From contig NC_015388.1 of the NCBI RefSeq assembly GCF_000195295.1, positions 124,001 to 188,000 of the forward strand: DNA of 64,000 nucleotides, written 5' to 3'. The DNA is from Desulfobacca acetoxidans DSM 11109. GTDB taxonomy: Bacteria > Desulfobacterota > Desulfobaccia > Desulfobaccales > Desulfobaccaceae. Positions 33,271-42,305 of this stretch are shown here, piece after piece (the stretch's first letter is position 1; each line of letters begins with the position of its first letter). A program made the position numbers and the translations under genes. The notes under the pieces are model-generated. The model saw nothing but the letters and a program-made list of their open reading frames with translations, made no database searches and had not been told where the DNA came from.

Positions 33271-33347
33271 TGGTGGCGGTGCAGGGATTTGAACCCCGGA
33301 CACTGCGGATATGAGCCGCATGCTCTGACCACCTGAGCTACACCGCC
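33271..33347 (-). tRNA. tRNA-Met (CAU anticodon)
   Basis: A complete cloverleaf on the minus strand: acceptor GGCGGTG/CACCGCC, D-arm GCTCAGGTGGTCAGAGC, anticodon arm TGCGG-CTCATAT-CCGCA with anticodon CAT, T-arm CGGGGTTCAAATCCCTG, discriminator A and encoded CCA. A 7-bp acceptor stem with a paired first base suggests elongator Met and not initiator; lysidine-modified Ile2 is less likely but not excluded. Confidence 0.92.
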
Positions 33348-33361
33348 ACATCAACTCTGTT

Positions 33362-33390
33362 ATATTGTACCGCACCAGGCAAGATGTCAA
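33362..33390 (-). promoter_or_regulatory. Promoter of the tRNA gene
   Basis: On the minus strand TTGACA (33390-33385) and CAATAT (33367-33362) are 17 bp apart. Transcription would start about 8 bp before the tRNA 5' end. The rest of 33391-33781 contains no gene that I can support. Confidence 0.5.
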
Positions 33391-33781
33391 TAAGAAAAGT
33401 AGCTGCAGCCGTTCCGCTTAAGAAATAAGGGACAGTAAACGTTAAGCTTTCTGCCGCTAGCGAGATAAAGTAGATCAAAAGGTCGTGAAATTGAAGAGAA
33501 AGCAGCATACCGGCGATGGATTATAAGGCTGTGGTGACTCCGACCTGACAGGCTTATCTCCATTATTACTACGGCGCCTGGTCTCGCAGTTTAGACAACC
33601 ATTTTTTTCGGACAATAAGTTGAAACAGTCTTATGGTATATTAATAGGCTGAGGTCTTTAGATTGAACCGCTGAAAAGTCAGGTGAGTGTACCCCCTCGT
33701 TCAATATCTACGGACATGACCTTCGACACGACCTTATCGAAAGACCTTGGACTTGATTTTTAGATGCTAAGGAGTTTTCTC

Positions 33782-35197
33782 ATGGAGATACCGGATAAAG
33801 ATACGCTTAAGCAGATCCAGGACCGGCTGAGCTTGACGCCCCGTCTGGTTTGGGACCATGTTGACGAGGTGGAGCGTCAGGCCCTGATGGCCTATGCCGA
33901 GGTGTATAAGGGGTTTTTAAACCAGGCCAAGACCGAGCGCGAGGCCGTCTTGGAGGTGCAGCGCCAGGTCCAGGAACGCGGGTTTATCGAATTGGCAAGC
34001 GGCCAGGCCGGGTCGAAGTTTTTCCTCAATTATCGGGGCAAGACCATCGCTCTGGCTGTTTTGGGGGAGCGGCCGGTGAGCCAGGGCTTGAGGATTGTGG
34101 CGGCCCACATCGATTCGCCGCGTCTTGATCTCAAACAGAACCCGTTGTACGAAGAAACTGATCTGGTTTATTTAAAAACCCATTACTATGGTGGCGTCAA
34201 AAAATACCAATGGCTGGCTCGTCCGCTGGCCCTGCACGGGGTCATTCTGAAGGAAAATGGCGAATCCGTAACCCTGCGTTTAGGAGAAGACCCGGACGAT
34301 CCGGTTTTTACGGTCTGCGATCTGCTGCCGCACCTGGCCCGCAAGGTGCAGATGGATAAAAAAGTTGATGAGGCCTTTATCGGCGAGAAGCTGAACTTAC
34401 TGGTAGGGTCTCTGCCCTTGGGGGACAAAGAGATAAAAGAAAGAACCAAATTACACCTGTTGCACCTGCTTTCGCAACGCTATGGGCTTACCGAAGAGGA
34501 TCTGTTCAGCGCCGAGCTTGAGGTGGTGCCTGCGGGGCCGGCGCGCGACATCGGTTGGGATCGCAGCCTATTGGGTGGCTATGGCCAGGATGATCGGGCC
34601 TGTGCCTTTGCCGCGGTGGCCGCGGCGTTAGACCTGACCGCCCCGTCTCATGCCTGTCTGGTGCTGTTAGTTGATAAAGAGGAGATTGGCAGTGCCGGCA
34701 ACACTTCGGCCCAGAGCATCCTGTTGGAGGAGATCGTGGCGCAGTTGTTGGCTCGGCAGGGAGAATCCACCGCCCTCCGCCGTCAGGCCCTGATGCAATC
34801 TCAGGCCATTTCGGCCGATGTGGCAGCGGCTTTTGATCCTGATTGGCCGGAAGTCTATGAGAAGCGAAATGCCGCCCGTTTAGGCTACGGCGTCTGTCTG
34901 ACCAAATACACCGGCCACGGAGGCAAGTACCAGGCCAATGACGCTCATGCCGAATACCTCAATCGGCTGCGCGGCATATTCCGAGAAAGCGGCGTCATCT
35001 GGCAGACCGGGGAGCTCGGCAAGATTGACGAAGGCGGCGGCGGCACCATTGCCAAATTTTTGGCCGCCTACGGTATGGACATTGTCGATTTAGGTCCGGC
35101 GCTGTTGTCGATGCATTCACCCTTTGAGGTAGCCTCCAAGGCCGATTTGTACATGACCTATAAGGCCATCCGCAGCTTTTTTAGCTGTGCTGCATGA
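33782..35197 (+). CDS. M18-family aminopeptidase
   Basis: This 471-residue dinuclear zinc aminopeptidase removes N-terminal (often acidic) residues from peptides in the cytosol. Metal and catalytic motifs of the family are present: AAHIDSPR (His about 109), GGYGQDDRACAF, LVDKEEIGSAGN and, near the C-terminus, LGPALLSMHSPFE (last metal His). The N-terminal TPRLVWDHVDEVERQALMAYAEVYKGFL replaces the usual F-x-P-F-H start. ATG 33782 has AAGGAG seven bases before it; the frame extends six codons upstream. Confidence 0.88.
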   Translation: MEIPDKDTLKQIQDRLSLTPRLVWDHVDEVERQALMAYAEVYKGFLNQAKTEREAVLEVQRQVQERGFIELASGQAGSKFFLNYRGKTIALAVLGERPVSQGLRIVAAHIDSPRLDLKQNPLYEETDLVYLKTHYYGGVKKYQWLARPLALHGVILKENGESVTLRLGEDPDDPVFTVCDLLPHLARKVQMDKKVDEAFIGEKLNLLVGSLPLGDKEIKERTKLHLLHLLSQRYGLTEEDLFSAELEVVPAGPARDIGWDRSLLGGYGQDDRACAFAAVAAALDLTAPSHACLVLLVDKEEIGSAGNTSAQSILLEEIVAQLLARQGESTALRRQALMQSQAISADVAAAFDPDWPEVYEKRNAARLGYGVCLTKYTGHGGKYQANDAHAEYLNRLRGIFRESGVIWQTGELGKIDEGGGGTIAKFLAAYGMDIVDLGPALLSMHSPFEVASKADLYMTYKAIRSFFSCAA

Positions 35198-35493
35198 TCG
35201 GTGATGAGGTCTATCCGGTGCAATCAGGACTAGCGAATGGGGTTATCAGGCTCCGGGGATGACGGGATATGCAATTTACCTTGCAGGATGTTTGAAAAAA
35301 AAGTAAATTCTACCAATAATGCAACTGCCCGCAGGAATGCCATGCAGCCAGGAGATGTTTCCAGTGCTGGTCGTTTTCTTGGTAGTGTTGCTTGGCATTG
35401 CGGTGTGCAGGAATCCGGTCCTTGGACGCTCTTCTTCCTCGGAAAGAGGCTCGAGATAAGGGGACCGACGAGCTTGGTTACCAGGAATCAAAC

Positions 35494-36117
35494 ATGAAGA
35501 GATTTTTCGAACGGGTCAAGACCCAAGGAGAAGCCCCACCGATTGCCTCCTTCGGCAATATGATGACCTTTTACAGCTTACTCTTTTTTCTGCTGGCGAT
35601 TCCCTTCGTCCTGATTGTCGGTCTGGTCTGGATTACCGGCGTCATCGGCTTCAGTGCCTGGATCACTGCCGCTTTTCTGGGTCTGGCGGGATTTTTTTCC
35701 TGGCGAATCTATCGCTGCTGGCAGAAGCTGAAATCCCGGCTGGCGGCACAGAGTTCTGAAGTTAGTGATATCGTTAAGGAAGCAGCTAAGTCCGGTAAAG
35801 ATATCGAAGTGACCCTGTTGAATGGACTGTTGAGCTTCCGTTATCAGGGAGGACGTTACCCGGCGCCTTTGCAGTTGGGAGCTCCGCCTCTGGCGCTGGA
35901 GGGACCTGCCAACCTCGACTTGGAGGCGATGGCGGCCGTGGCAGTTGAAGAGAGCTTGGGTTCACCGGGGAAACTACGGCAAGAAATCGAAGGTTTTTTG
36001 CGTCTGCGCGACTCCGGCGTCATCAGTCCGGAAGAATTTGAGACCATCAAAGGCAGGCTCTTACAGCGATTTGCAGAGAGATCGCCGGTGCCGGAGTTAG
36101 ATCAACCGGCCGGCTAG
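35494..36117 (+). CDS. Membrane protein with C-terminal SHOCT domain
   Basis: A 207-residue protein with two hydrophobic helices (TFYSLLFFLLAIPFVLIVGLVWITGV and FSAWITAAFLGLAGFFSW), a cytosolic coiled region, and near the C-terminus FLRLRDSGVISPEEFETIKGRLLQRF, a short SHOCT helix-hairpin commonly found at the ends of bacterial membrane proteins. ATG 35494 has AGGA seven bases upstream. Function unknown. It is convergent with the next gene, the stops being 2 bp apart. The preceding 35198-35493 contains no supported gene. Confidence 0.7.
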   Translation: MKRFFERVKTQGEAPPIASFGNMMTFYSLLFFLLAIPFVLIVGLVWITGVIGFSAWITAAFLGLAGFFSWRIYRCWQKLKSRLAAQSSEVSDIVKEAAKSGKDIEVTLLNGLLSFRYQGGRYPAPLQLGAPPLALEGPANLDLEAMAAVAVEESLGSPGKLRQEIEGFLRLRDSGVISPEEFETIKGRLLQRFAERSPVPELDQPAG

Positions 36118-36119
36118 AA

Positions 36120-36743
36120 TTATACTGCATTAAAGTCTGGGTCTGGTTCGGTCAAAACCTCATGGCTCAGGGCAAAGGCGGGGCCTTCGGTGACCGAAAC
36201 GCTGTCCCAGAAATCTCTTTTATAGCGGTAGTATTGGTGCAGGCGCTCCAGACCGTGAGCCAATTGTGCCTGAGAAACATCATTGATGTGCAAGATACCG
36301 CATTGCAGCAGGGCCAAAAAACTGGCCGGCAGATAGAACTTTTCCTTGCCGATTACGCTCTTCAGTTCCAACCGGTGGCTGCCATTTTTCTTGGCAAATA
36401 CCATGGCCTGGTAAACCCGCCGGCTCGGTATGGTGGGGTTAGGTTCATACCGCAGTTTTCCCAAGGGAATCTGCATCCTGCCAGAGGCGTGGGACAGACG
36501 TGCTGCAATCCGGGAGATAAAACCCATGAGTTCCCGAGCCACCCGGTTTTCGTTCAATTCTGCCAGTTCAAACATGATGCGGGCGTAGTAAAAGAGGATG
36601 AGCCTGATCCATTCCTCAACCCCGTTCTTTCCGGTCTTCCATTCTACCTGGGCAGATACCTGGTCATCCTCAAAAAAATTGATGAGCGCTACGCTTTGCA
36701 GGGTCTCACGGTCCCGATCGAAAAACCTAAAAAGTTTTTTCAT
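36120..36743 (-). CDS. Hypothetical protein, 207 aa
   Basis: A soluble protein beginning MKKLFRFFDRDRETLQSVALINFFEDD, with a helical centre (IRLILFYYARIMFELAELNENRVARELMGFISRIAARL) and a basic sheet region (KKNGSHRLELKSVIGKEKFYLPASFLALLQ). No signal peptide, membrane segment or known catalytic motif is visible. I do not recognise the family. A possible upstream cistron (36727-37002) overlaps its start by 17 bp. Confidence 0.6.
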   Translation of the reverse strand: MKKLFRFFDRDRETLQSVALINFFEDDQVSAQVEWKTGKNGVEEWIRLILFYYARIMFELAELNENRVARELMGFISRIAARLSHASGRMQIPLGKLRYEPNPTIPSRRVYQAMVFAKKNGSHRLELKSVIGKEKFYLPASFLALLQCGILHINDVSQAQLAHGLERLHQYYRYKRDFWDSVSVTEGPAFALSHEVLTEPDPDFNAV

Positions 36744-37002
36744 GCACCAGACTCATATCTGTAAAAATCGGAGCGTTAGCAACTATGCTGTGACCATCGG
36801 CCAGCGCGGTGGCCTTTTTAGGATAATCGCAGAGTAGCATATTTCTGCAGCAATACACTTTAGCAAGCGGAAGGATTCCGGCTGGAGTGCGGTCTGGGTC
36901 CAGCCCAATGGTTTTGGGATTTGCATACCGGATGTTTAGATATCTTCCTTGAGCTTTTAAAACTCGTTCTTCACGTCTACACGCTGACTTCGATTCAGGC
37001 AA
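36727..37002 (-). CDS. Uncertain ORF upstream of the hypothetical gene
   Basis: A 91-residue frame with a non-ATG start (TTG), starting MPESKSACRREERVLKAQGRYLNIRY. It is in the right orientation to precede the gene at 36743, but it has no clear Shine-Dalgarno. A plus-strand hairpin with T-run (36799-36819) lies inside it, which argues against coding. Outside it, 37003-37117 shows nothing notable. Confidence 0.2.
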   Translation of the reverse strand: MPESKSACRREERVLKAQGRYLNIRYANPKTIGLDPDRTPAGILPLAKVYCCRNMLLCDYPKKATALADGHSIVANAPIFTDMSLVHEKTF

Positions 37003-37117
37003 CTGCTGACATATCCTAGGTTATCGCAGCTAGAGGGAAAAGTCAACGCATCGGAGGCGCCTTACTCTGCGCTCTCACATATTTTCTGGCAACGCCGGTT
37101 TCGGTGATCTGGAAATA

Positions 37118-37528
37118 TTACTTGGACAACAGCCATACGGCCCCGGCTGCCAGGATGATTCCTGCCAGATGGCGCAGAGTAAGGCTTTCCTGCAAGAGGA
37201 TTGCTCCGAGAACTACAGTGATCAAGGGATATAAAGACGTCAGGGGTACGACAACGGTCGCCGGTCCCAGAGATAGGGCCTTGAGGAAAAAAAACAATGC
37301 CAGGCCACCGCTGAAACCGGCCGCGATGGCCGCCGCCAGTCCCGGTAGGGTCCAGGCAACTGGAGTGCGCAGAAGCCCCCAGATAAAAACCCCGACTATC
37401 AGGTAAACGAATAGCTCCACCCAAAAAATGGCCCAACAGGGGAGATGGGATGAGGCAATCTTATTAAAAATACCCCAAAATCCCCAAAATATCAGTGCCA
37501 GAACAGAATAGAACAACCAGCCGGTCAT
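37118..37528 (-). CDS. Half-size EamA/DMT-type transporter
   Basis: A 136-residue membrane protein with about five helices, equal to one EamA domain: VLALIFWGFWGIFNKIAS, LFVYLIVGVFIWGLL, LAAAIAAGFSGGLALFFFLKALSLGPATVVVPLTSLYPLITVVLGAILLQESLTLRHLAGIILAAGAVWLL. The second half carries the typical P-L-x-x-L-Y-P signature near the end. Half-size members work as dimers, like EmrE-type small transporters. The substrate is unknown. Confidence 0.8.
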   Translation of the reverse strand: MTGWLFYSVLALIFWGFWGIFNKIASSHLPCWAIFWVELFVYLIVGVFIWGLLRTPVAWTLPGLAAAIAAGFSGGLALFFFLKALSLGPATVVVPLTSLYPLITVVLGAILLQESLTLRHLAGIILAAGAVWLLSK

Positions 37529-37703
37529 AGCTTCCTCGCGGCGAATTATTTTTTATTCCCAAAGAGTTCCTGGAGGGTTGTCGAGTTGATTTTTCTATCG
37601 ATGAAAAGTATCATGAATATATCCTAAAGATCGGGTTTTGGCCAGAGACCAGGCGAAGGGTGCCAACTTAAAGCCGATCTCCGATTCGGGGATAAAACAG
37701 ATG

Positions 37704-37825
37704 CATACAAATTGTCATGTTCTGGAGATCACAACGAAGCATGAAAACAGAACCGCGGCGGCGGCTCACAATAATGCTTTTTCTGCTCACCGCGCACTGC
37801 CCGCTGCTCACTGTTTTTATATAAA
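37704..37825 (+). repeat. Dispersed repeat, full reference copy
   Basis: The left end ATACAAATTGTCATGTTCTG continues GGAGATCACAACGAAGCATG, then GAAAACAGAACCG. The right end is CACTGTTTTTATATAAA. The interior is GC-rich with short GCTCACnG iterations. It lies 70 bp upstream of the YbhB-like gene. The 37529-37895 gap contains no other feature. Confidence 0.75.
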
Positions 37826-37895
37826 GATCTTCGCTGTTTGGCTCGGTATCTGGTGTTTGTTATTCCTCTCAACGACTCCTAGAGAAGGAGACGCC

Positions 37896-38363
37896 ATGGA
37901 ACTGACCTCTACCGCCTTTGCCGATAAAGGTAAAATTCCGGTTGCCTACGTCATGCCCGGAGCAGGTGGAAAGAATATCTCCCTGCCCTTTAGCTGGAGT
38001 GAGGTCCCTCCGGGCGCCAAATCCCTGGCCCTGAGTATCATCGATCCACATCCGGTAGCCAACAACTGGGTTCATTGGCTGATCATCAATATTCCCTGTG
38101 AGGCTCAGGGGCTGTTGGAAGGGGCCTCGAGGAAGAACCTGCCAACCGGCGCCCGGGAGCTCCGTAATTCCTTCGGCGAGATCGGCTACGGCGGTCCGCA
38201 GCCGCCCAAAGGGACCGGCGACCATCCGTATGTCGCGACTCTCTATGCCTTAAATGTCAAGGAGTTGGATCTTCCGGGAAAACCATCTCTGGCCGCTTTT
38301 CAAAAAGCCCTGGAAGGCAAAATCCTGGCCACCGCGACGATCACCGGCTTTTACGGACGGTAG
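37896..38363 (+). CDS. YbhB/YbcL (PEBP)-family protein
   Basis: A 155-residue phosphatidylethanolamine-binding-like protein: LPFSWSEVPPGAKSLALSIIDPHPVANNWVHWLIINIP (the ligand-pocket D-P and HW-x-x-x-NIP motifs) and GYGGPQPPKGTGDHPYVATLYALN (the GPxPPxGxxHxY motif). Bacterial members have no settled function. ATG 37896 has AAGGAG seven bases upstream; the longer frame back to 37638 runs through a repeat element and is rejected. Confidence 0.88.
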   Translation: MELTSTAFADKGKIPVAYVMPGAGGKNISLPFSWSEVPPGAKSLALSIIDPHPVANNWVHWLIINIPCEAQGLLEGASRKNLPTGARELRNSFGEIGYGGPQPPKGTGDHPYVATLYALNVKELDLPGKPSLAAFQKALEGKILATATITGFYGR

Positions 38364-38556
38364 TCGAGGCACAGGCTATCTGTCAAACTACCGGAGCTCA
38401 CCCTCATCAGAATAATATCGACGTGTTGGGCTGGCGGCGTGTTTTAACTGATCATCAAGCACATGCTTGATAGTTGAGTGTCAGGTGCTGGGGCGAACCG
38501 GATTACCGGAGAATCCGGTTGACTCGGTCCTGGCGTCAGCAGCAGAGCAGGGTAAA

Positions 38557-39180
38557 ATGAGTCAAGACGATCCCCTTAACACCTACCGCCGGAAACGGGA
38601 TTTTGCTGCTACGGCGGAGCCGATGGGAGGAACACTGGATGCGGGAGAAGCGGCGCCCGTCTTTGTCATTCAAAAACACGCCGCGCGTCGGCTGCATTAC
38701 GATTTCCGCTTAGAAGTCGATGGCGTCCTCAAATCCTGGGCGGTGCCCAAAGGTCCCTCCACCAATCCCCAGGACAAACGGCTGGCGGCTCCCACCGAGG
38801 ACCATCCCCTGGAATATGCCACGTTTGAGGGAGTTATTCCTCCGGGACACTACGGCGCCGGTACCGTCCTGGTCTGGGATCTGGGAACCTACCGGAACCT
38901 CACCGAAAAAAAAGGCGAGGCCATTCCACTGCCCCAGGCATTGGAGCACGGTCATATTACCGTCTGGCTGGAGGGGAAAAAACTGCGCGGCGCCTACTCC
39001 TTGACGCGCTTCAAGAAAGGCCGGGATGAAAGCTGGCTGCTGGTGAAAAAGAACGACGCCGAAGCCGATGCCTCTCAGGATCTTCTCCTGACCCGGCCAG
39101 AGTCCGTTCTGAGCGGTCGGACTATTGAGGAAGTAGCGGCCGCGAATGAATTACTCTCCGAAGAATTATGTTCCAGGTGA
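38557..39180 (+). CDS. Stand-alone LigD-type 3'-phosphoesterase domain protein
   Basis: This 207-residue protein corresponds to the phosphoesterase module of LigD: FVIQKHAARRLHYDFRLEVDGVLKSWAVPKGPS (catalytic His and Asp/Arg motif), HPLEYATFEGVIPPGHYGAGTVLVWDLGTY and LTRFKKGRDESWLLVKKND. This module resects 3'-phosphate or 3'-ribonucleotide ends before ligation in bacterial NHEJ. No ligase, polymerase or Ku gene is in the window, so it may act alone or with distant partners. ATG 38557 is chosen over an upstream start at 38467 that reads through non-homologous sequence. Confidence 0.88.
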   Translation: MSQDDPLNTYRRKRDFAATAEPMGGTLDAGEAAPVFVIQKHAARRLHYDFRLEVDGVLKSWAVPKGPSTNPQDKRLAAPTEDHPLEYATFEGVIPPGHYGAGTVLVWDLGTYRNLTEKKGEAIPLPQALEHGHITVWLEGKKLRGAYSLTRFKKGRDESWLLVKKNDAEADASQDLLLTRPESVLSGRTIEEVAAANELLSEELCSR

Positions 39181-39256
39181 GATTTTCCACCTTAAATTAT
39201 TGACAACCTAAAAATATATAGATATAAATAACTGTTTCAATATTTCGGAGATAGTT

Positions 39257-39694
39257 ATGAAAACCTTTGTAGCGTGTGAAAAGGACATTGATAAAAAGTG
39301 GTATGTAGTGGACGCCAAAGATCAGGTCATCGGTCGATTGGCAACGCAGATCGCCATGATTCTGCGTGGAAAAACCAAGCCCATTTTTACCCCACATTGT
39401 GACACGGGCGATTTCGTTATTGTTGTTAACGCCGAGCAGGCCTTGTTTACCGGCAAAAAGCTGGACAAGAAGATTTATTATCGTCACAGCGGCTATATCG
39501 GCGGCTTGAAATCCACTACCGCCCGCCTGATGTTTCAAGCCAAGCCGACCGAGGTCCTGCGGCAGGCGGTACGGGGTATGTTGCCGAAGAACAGCCTGGG
39601 AAGGCGATTGTTGAAAAAATTGAAAATTTACACCGGCGGCGAGCATCCCCATCAGGCACAGAAACCGGAAATCTTAGCCCTGAAAACCAATTGA
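39257..39694 (+). CDS. rplM: Ribosomal protein L13
   Basis: A 145-residue L13 of normal length: [42 protein letters not shown] (N-terminal VIDA-x-G-x-x-LGRLA-like block), [13 protein letters not shown] and [35 protein letters not shown]. It is an early-assembly large-subunit protein. CGGAGA precedes the ATG. It is coupled to rpsI (TGATG junction), the standard gene order. Confidence 0.97.
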   Translation: MKTFVACEKDIDKKWYVVDAKDQVIGRLATQIAMILRGKTKPIFTPHCDTGDFVIVVNAEQALFTGKKLDKKIYYRHSGYIGGLKSTTARLMFQAKPTEVLRQAVRGMLPKNSLGRRLLKKLKIYTGGEHPHQAQKPEILALKTN

Positions 39695-40101
39695 TGAGAG
39701 AGGATATGGCCCAGTCGAACAGCATTCACGCCGTGGGCAAGCGGAAAAACGCCATTGCCCGCATTTATCTGAAGCCCGGAACCGGTAAGATTATGGTCAA
39801 TGATCGGGAATTCGAGCATTATTTCCCGGTCGAGATTTCCCGGATGATCATCCGCCAGCCCCTGGAGTTGGTCAACGCCGGGGGAGATTTCGACATCTAC
39901 GTTAATGTTCAGGGGGGTGGCATGTTCGGCCAGGCTGGTGCTATCAAGCACGGAATCAGCAAGGCCTTGCTGTTGTTGAACAGTGATTTCCGCCCCATTT
40001 TGAAGAAAGCCGGTTTTTTGACCCGTGACGCCCGCATCAAAGAGCGGAAGAAGTATGGTCAGCGTGGGGCTCGGGCCAGATATCAGTATTCCAAACGTTA
40101 G
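39694..40101 (+). CDS. rpsI: Ribosomal protein S9
   Basis: A small-subunit protein of 131-135 residues, ending in the conserved RDARIKERKKYGQRGARARYQYSKR tail that reaches the tRNA anticodon. The core includes GKRKNAIARIYLKPGTGKIMVNDREFEHYFP and GGGMFGQAGAIKHGISKALL. ATG 39694 overlaps the rplM stop; ATG 39706 (MAQSNSIHAVGKR) would match the usual S9 N-terminus but has GAGAGGA only one base upstream. Either is possible. Confidence 0.96.
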   Translation: MREDMAQSNSIHAVGKRKNAIARIYLKPGTGKIMVNDREFEHYFPVEISRMIIRQPLELVNAGGDFDIYVNVQGGGMFGQAGAIKHGISKALLLLNSDFRPILKKAGFLTRDARIKERKKYGQRGARARYQYSKR

Positions 40102-40150
40102 GTCTCCTTATTCTCCAGCCTGGTAGTCGGCATGGGGCAGGTTTGGGGGC

Positions 40151-40266
40151 ATTTATATAAAAGCAGTGGGCAGTGGGCGGTGAGCAGAAAAAGCATTATT
40201 GCGTGCCGCTGCCACGGTTCTGTTTTCATGCTTCGTTGTGATCACCAGAACATACCAATTTGTAAA
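40151..40266 (-). repeat. Dispersed repeat copy (reverse orientation)
   Basis: Read on the minus strand, it starts ACAAATTGGTATGTTCTGG, continues CACAACGAAGCATGAAAACA and ends CACTGCTTTTATATAAA. It lies between rpsI and its terminator. Confidence 0.75.
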
Positions 40267-40271
40267 TAATC

Positions 40272-40309
40272 GGCCAGGGGCGAAGATCATGTTCCTGGCC
40301 TTTTTATTT
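40272..40309 (+). terminator. Terminator of the rplM-rpsI operon
   Basis: GGCCAGG (40272-40278) pairs perfectly with CCTGGCC (40294-40300), followed by TTTTTATTT. It is separated from the rpsI stop by the dispersed repeat. Confidence 0.8.
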
Positions 40310-40467
40310 GGGCGAGACTGCCTCGGCATATACGGTTGACGGCGACATTGTTGGTAGTAGAGTAAAGAATCCGAACCGATCCCGGTAAAAGGTTTTCTTC
40401 CGGGGGGAACATTTTGCAGTGATCGGGTACTATTTTCGGGGTAGGTCTGCAGGGCAGAGGAAAGCGC

Positions 40468-41505
40468 ATGGTTAGAGTTGCTATTATAGGGGGGTCGGGA
40501 TATACCGGCCTGGAGTTGATACGTCTGTTAGTCCGGCATCCTGGTGTTGACTTGACTGCCGTCACCTCCAGGGAATACAACGGCAAACCGGTCAGCCTGG
40601 CCTTTCCGGCCCTGGCCGGGGTCTGCCACCTGACGTTTTCTTGGCCTGATCCGGACAGGCTGGCGGGTGCGGCGGACCTGTTCTTCGTCGCCCTGCCCCA
40701 CAAAACTGCCATGGCGGTCATTCCTTCGCTGTTAGAGGCCGGCGGTAAGGTGGTGGACCTGAGTGCCGATTTCCGTTTTCGGGATCGGAAGGTCTATGAA
40801 GAGTGGTATCAGGAGCATACCGCTCCCGAGCTTTTAGCCGAAGCGGTCTATGGCCTGCCGGAATTGTACCGGGAAGAGATCAAGCGGGCGCGGTTGGTAG
40901 GAAACCCTGGCTGTTACCCCACCAGTGTTATTTTGGGGTTAGCCCCCCTCTTGCATGCCGGTCTGATTGAGTCCCAGGGAATTATTGCTGATTGTAAATC
41001 CGGGGCCAGCGGCGCCGGTCGGGGAGTTAGTTTAAGTACGCTTTACTGTGAGGTCAACGAAGGTTTTCGGGCCTATAAGATAGCCGAACATCGCCACACG
41101 CCCGAAATGGAACAGGAATTGGGCCGGCTGGCTGGATTGCCCCTGAAGATTACCTTCACCCCCCATCTGGTTCCAATGAACCGGGGAATTTTGGCTACCC
41201 TCTATACCGTCCTGCAGGGTCCTCTCGAGGAACAGGAGATTGCCGCCGTTTTTGAGCAGTTTTATCGGGGTGCGCCGTTTATCCGGCTCTGCCCGCCGGA
41301 GATTCTGCCCAACACTGCAGCAGTGCGGGGTTCGAACTACTGCGACCTGGCCTGGCGGTTGGATCAGCGGACCGGCCGTTTGATCGTCGTATCGGCCATC
41401 GATAACCTGACTCGGGGGGCCTCCGGCCAGGCGGTCCATAATATGAACCTGATGCTCGGGTTTCCCGAAACCCAGGGGCTCGAAGTAGTGCCGTTTCTGC
41501 CTTGA
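40468..41505 (+). CDS. argC: N-acetyl-gamma-glutamyl-phosphate reductase
   Basis: This 345-residue enzyme reduces N-acetylglutamyl phosphate to the semialdehyde with NADPH in arginine synthesis. It shows the NAD(P)-binding VAIIGGSGYTGLELIRLL, DLSADFRF, the catalytic-Cys motif GNPGCYPTSVILGLAPL and HRHTPEMEQEL, as in ArgC type 1. It overlaps truA by 4 bp (TTGA). Upstream sequence 40310-40467 holds no gene. Confidence 0.95.
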   Translation: MVRVAIIGGSGYTGLELIRLLVRHPGVDLTAVTSREYNGKPVSLAFPALAGVCHLTFSWPDPDRLAGAADLFFVALPHKTAMAVIPSLLEAGGKVVDLSADFRFRDRKVYEEWYQEHTAPELLAEAVYGLPELYREEIKRARLVGNPGCYPTSVILGLAPLLHAGLIESQGIIADCKSGASGAGRGVSLSTLYCEVNEGFRAYKIAEHRHTPEMEQELGRLAGLPLKITFTPHLVPMNRGILATLYTVLQGPLEEQEIAAVFEQFYRGAPFIRLCPPEILPNTAAVRGSNYCDLAWRLDQRTGRLIVVSAIDNLTRGASGQAVHNMNLMLGFPETQGLEVVPFLP

Positions 41506-42305
41506 AAGGCCTCCCCCTCCCAACGCCATCCGTCACTGCGCCGGTCTCCGGCCCCATCTCGCCTACTCGCACTATCTGTCTGACCTTGGAATATGACGGC
41601 ACCGCCTATCATGGCTGGCAGCGCCAGGCAAACGCCCTGACTATCCAGGAGGTAGTGGAAACCTGCCTGGCCCGGCTCACCGGCCAGGTTATCCGTCTGC
41701 ATAGCTCCGGCCGGACCGATGCCGGGGTACATGCCCTCGGACAGGTAGCCCATTTTCTCACCACCTCCAGCCTGCCGCTGTCGGCCTTCCGGGAGGGGCT
41801 GAACAGCCTGCTGCCCCGCGACCTGGCTATCCTAAAGGTTTGCGACGCGCCCGCAGGTTTTCACGCCCGCTACTCCGCCACGGCCAAGACCTATGAATAC
41901 CGCATCTTGAACCGGCCGGTGCGCTCGCCGGTGCATTGCAACTATTGCTGGTGGCTGGCCAGACCTCTCGACCAGGGTCTCCTCCGGCAGGCGGCGGGCT
42001 ATATTTTGGGGGAGCAGGATTTTGCCGCTTTTCAGGCCAGCGGCGGCTCCGTGAAAACAACGACAAGGAAAGTAATGGCTGCCTCCTGGGAAGAGAAGCC
42101 CGGCGGCTGGCGCATCTTTCAGATCACCGCCAACGGTTTTCTGCGCGGTATGGTGCGGGCGCTGGTAGGAACCATGGTAGAGGTGGGGTGGGGCAAACGT
42201 TCGCCGGGAGACCTGAAGCGCCTCCTGGCGGCGAGAGACCGTCGTCAGGCCGGTCCTACTGCTCCGGCGGCAGGGCTGTATCTGGTGGAGGTGAGGTATG
42301 ATTGA
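41502..42305 (+). CDS. truA: tRNA pseudouridine synthase A
   Basis: A 267-residue TruA isomerising U38-U40 in tRNA anticodon arms. The motif HSSGRTDAGVHALGQVAHF holds the catalytic Asp. CLTLEYDGTAYHGWQRQ and FQITANGFLRGMVRALVGTMVEVG are conserved ends. The start is a TTG overlapping the argC stop; no in-frame ATG lies before the conserved region, so a non-ATG start is required. The first 20 residues are poorly conserved. Confidence 0.93.
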   Translation: MKGLPLPTPSVTAPVSGPISPTRTICLTLEYDGTAYHGWQRQANALTIQEVVETCLARLTGQVIRLHSSGRTDAGVHALGQVAHFLTTSSLPLSAFREGLNSLLPRDLAILKVCDAPAGFHARYSATAKTYEYRILNRPVRSPVHCNYCWWLARPLDQGLLRQAAGYILGEQDFAAFQASGGSVKTTTRKVMAASWEEKPGGWRIFQITANGFLRGMVRALVGTMVEVGWGKRSPGDLKRLLAARDRRQAGPTAPAAGLYLVEVRYD

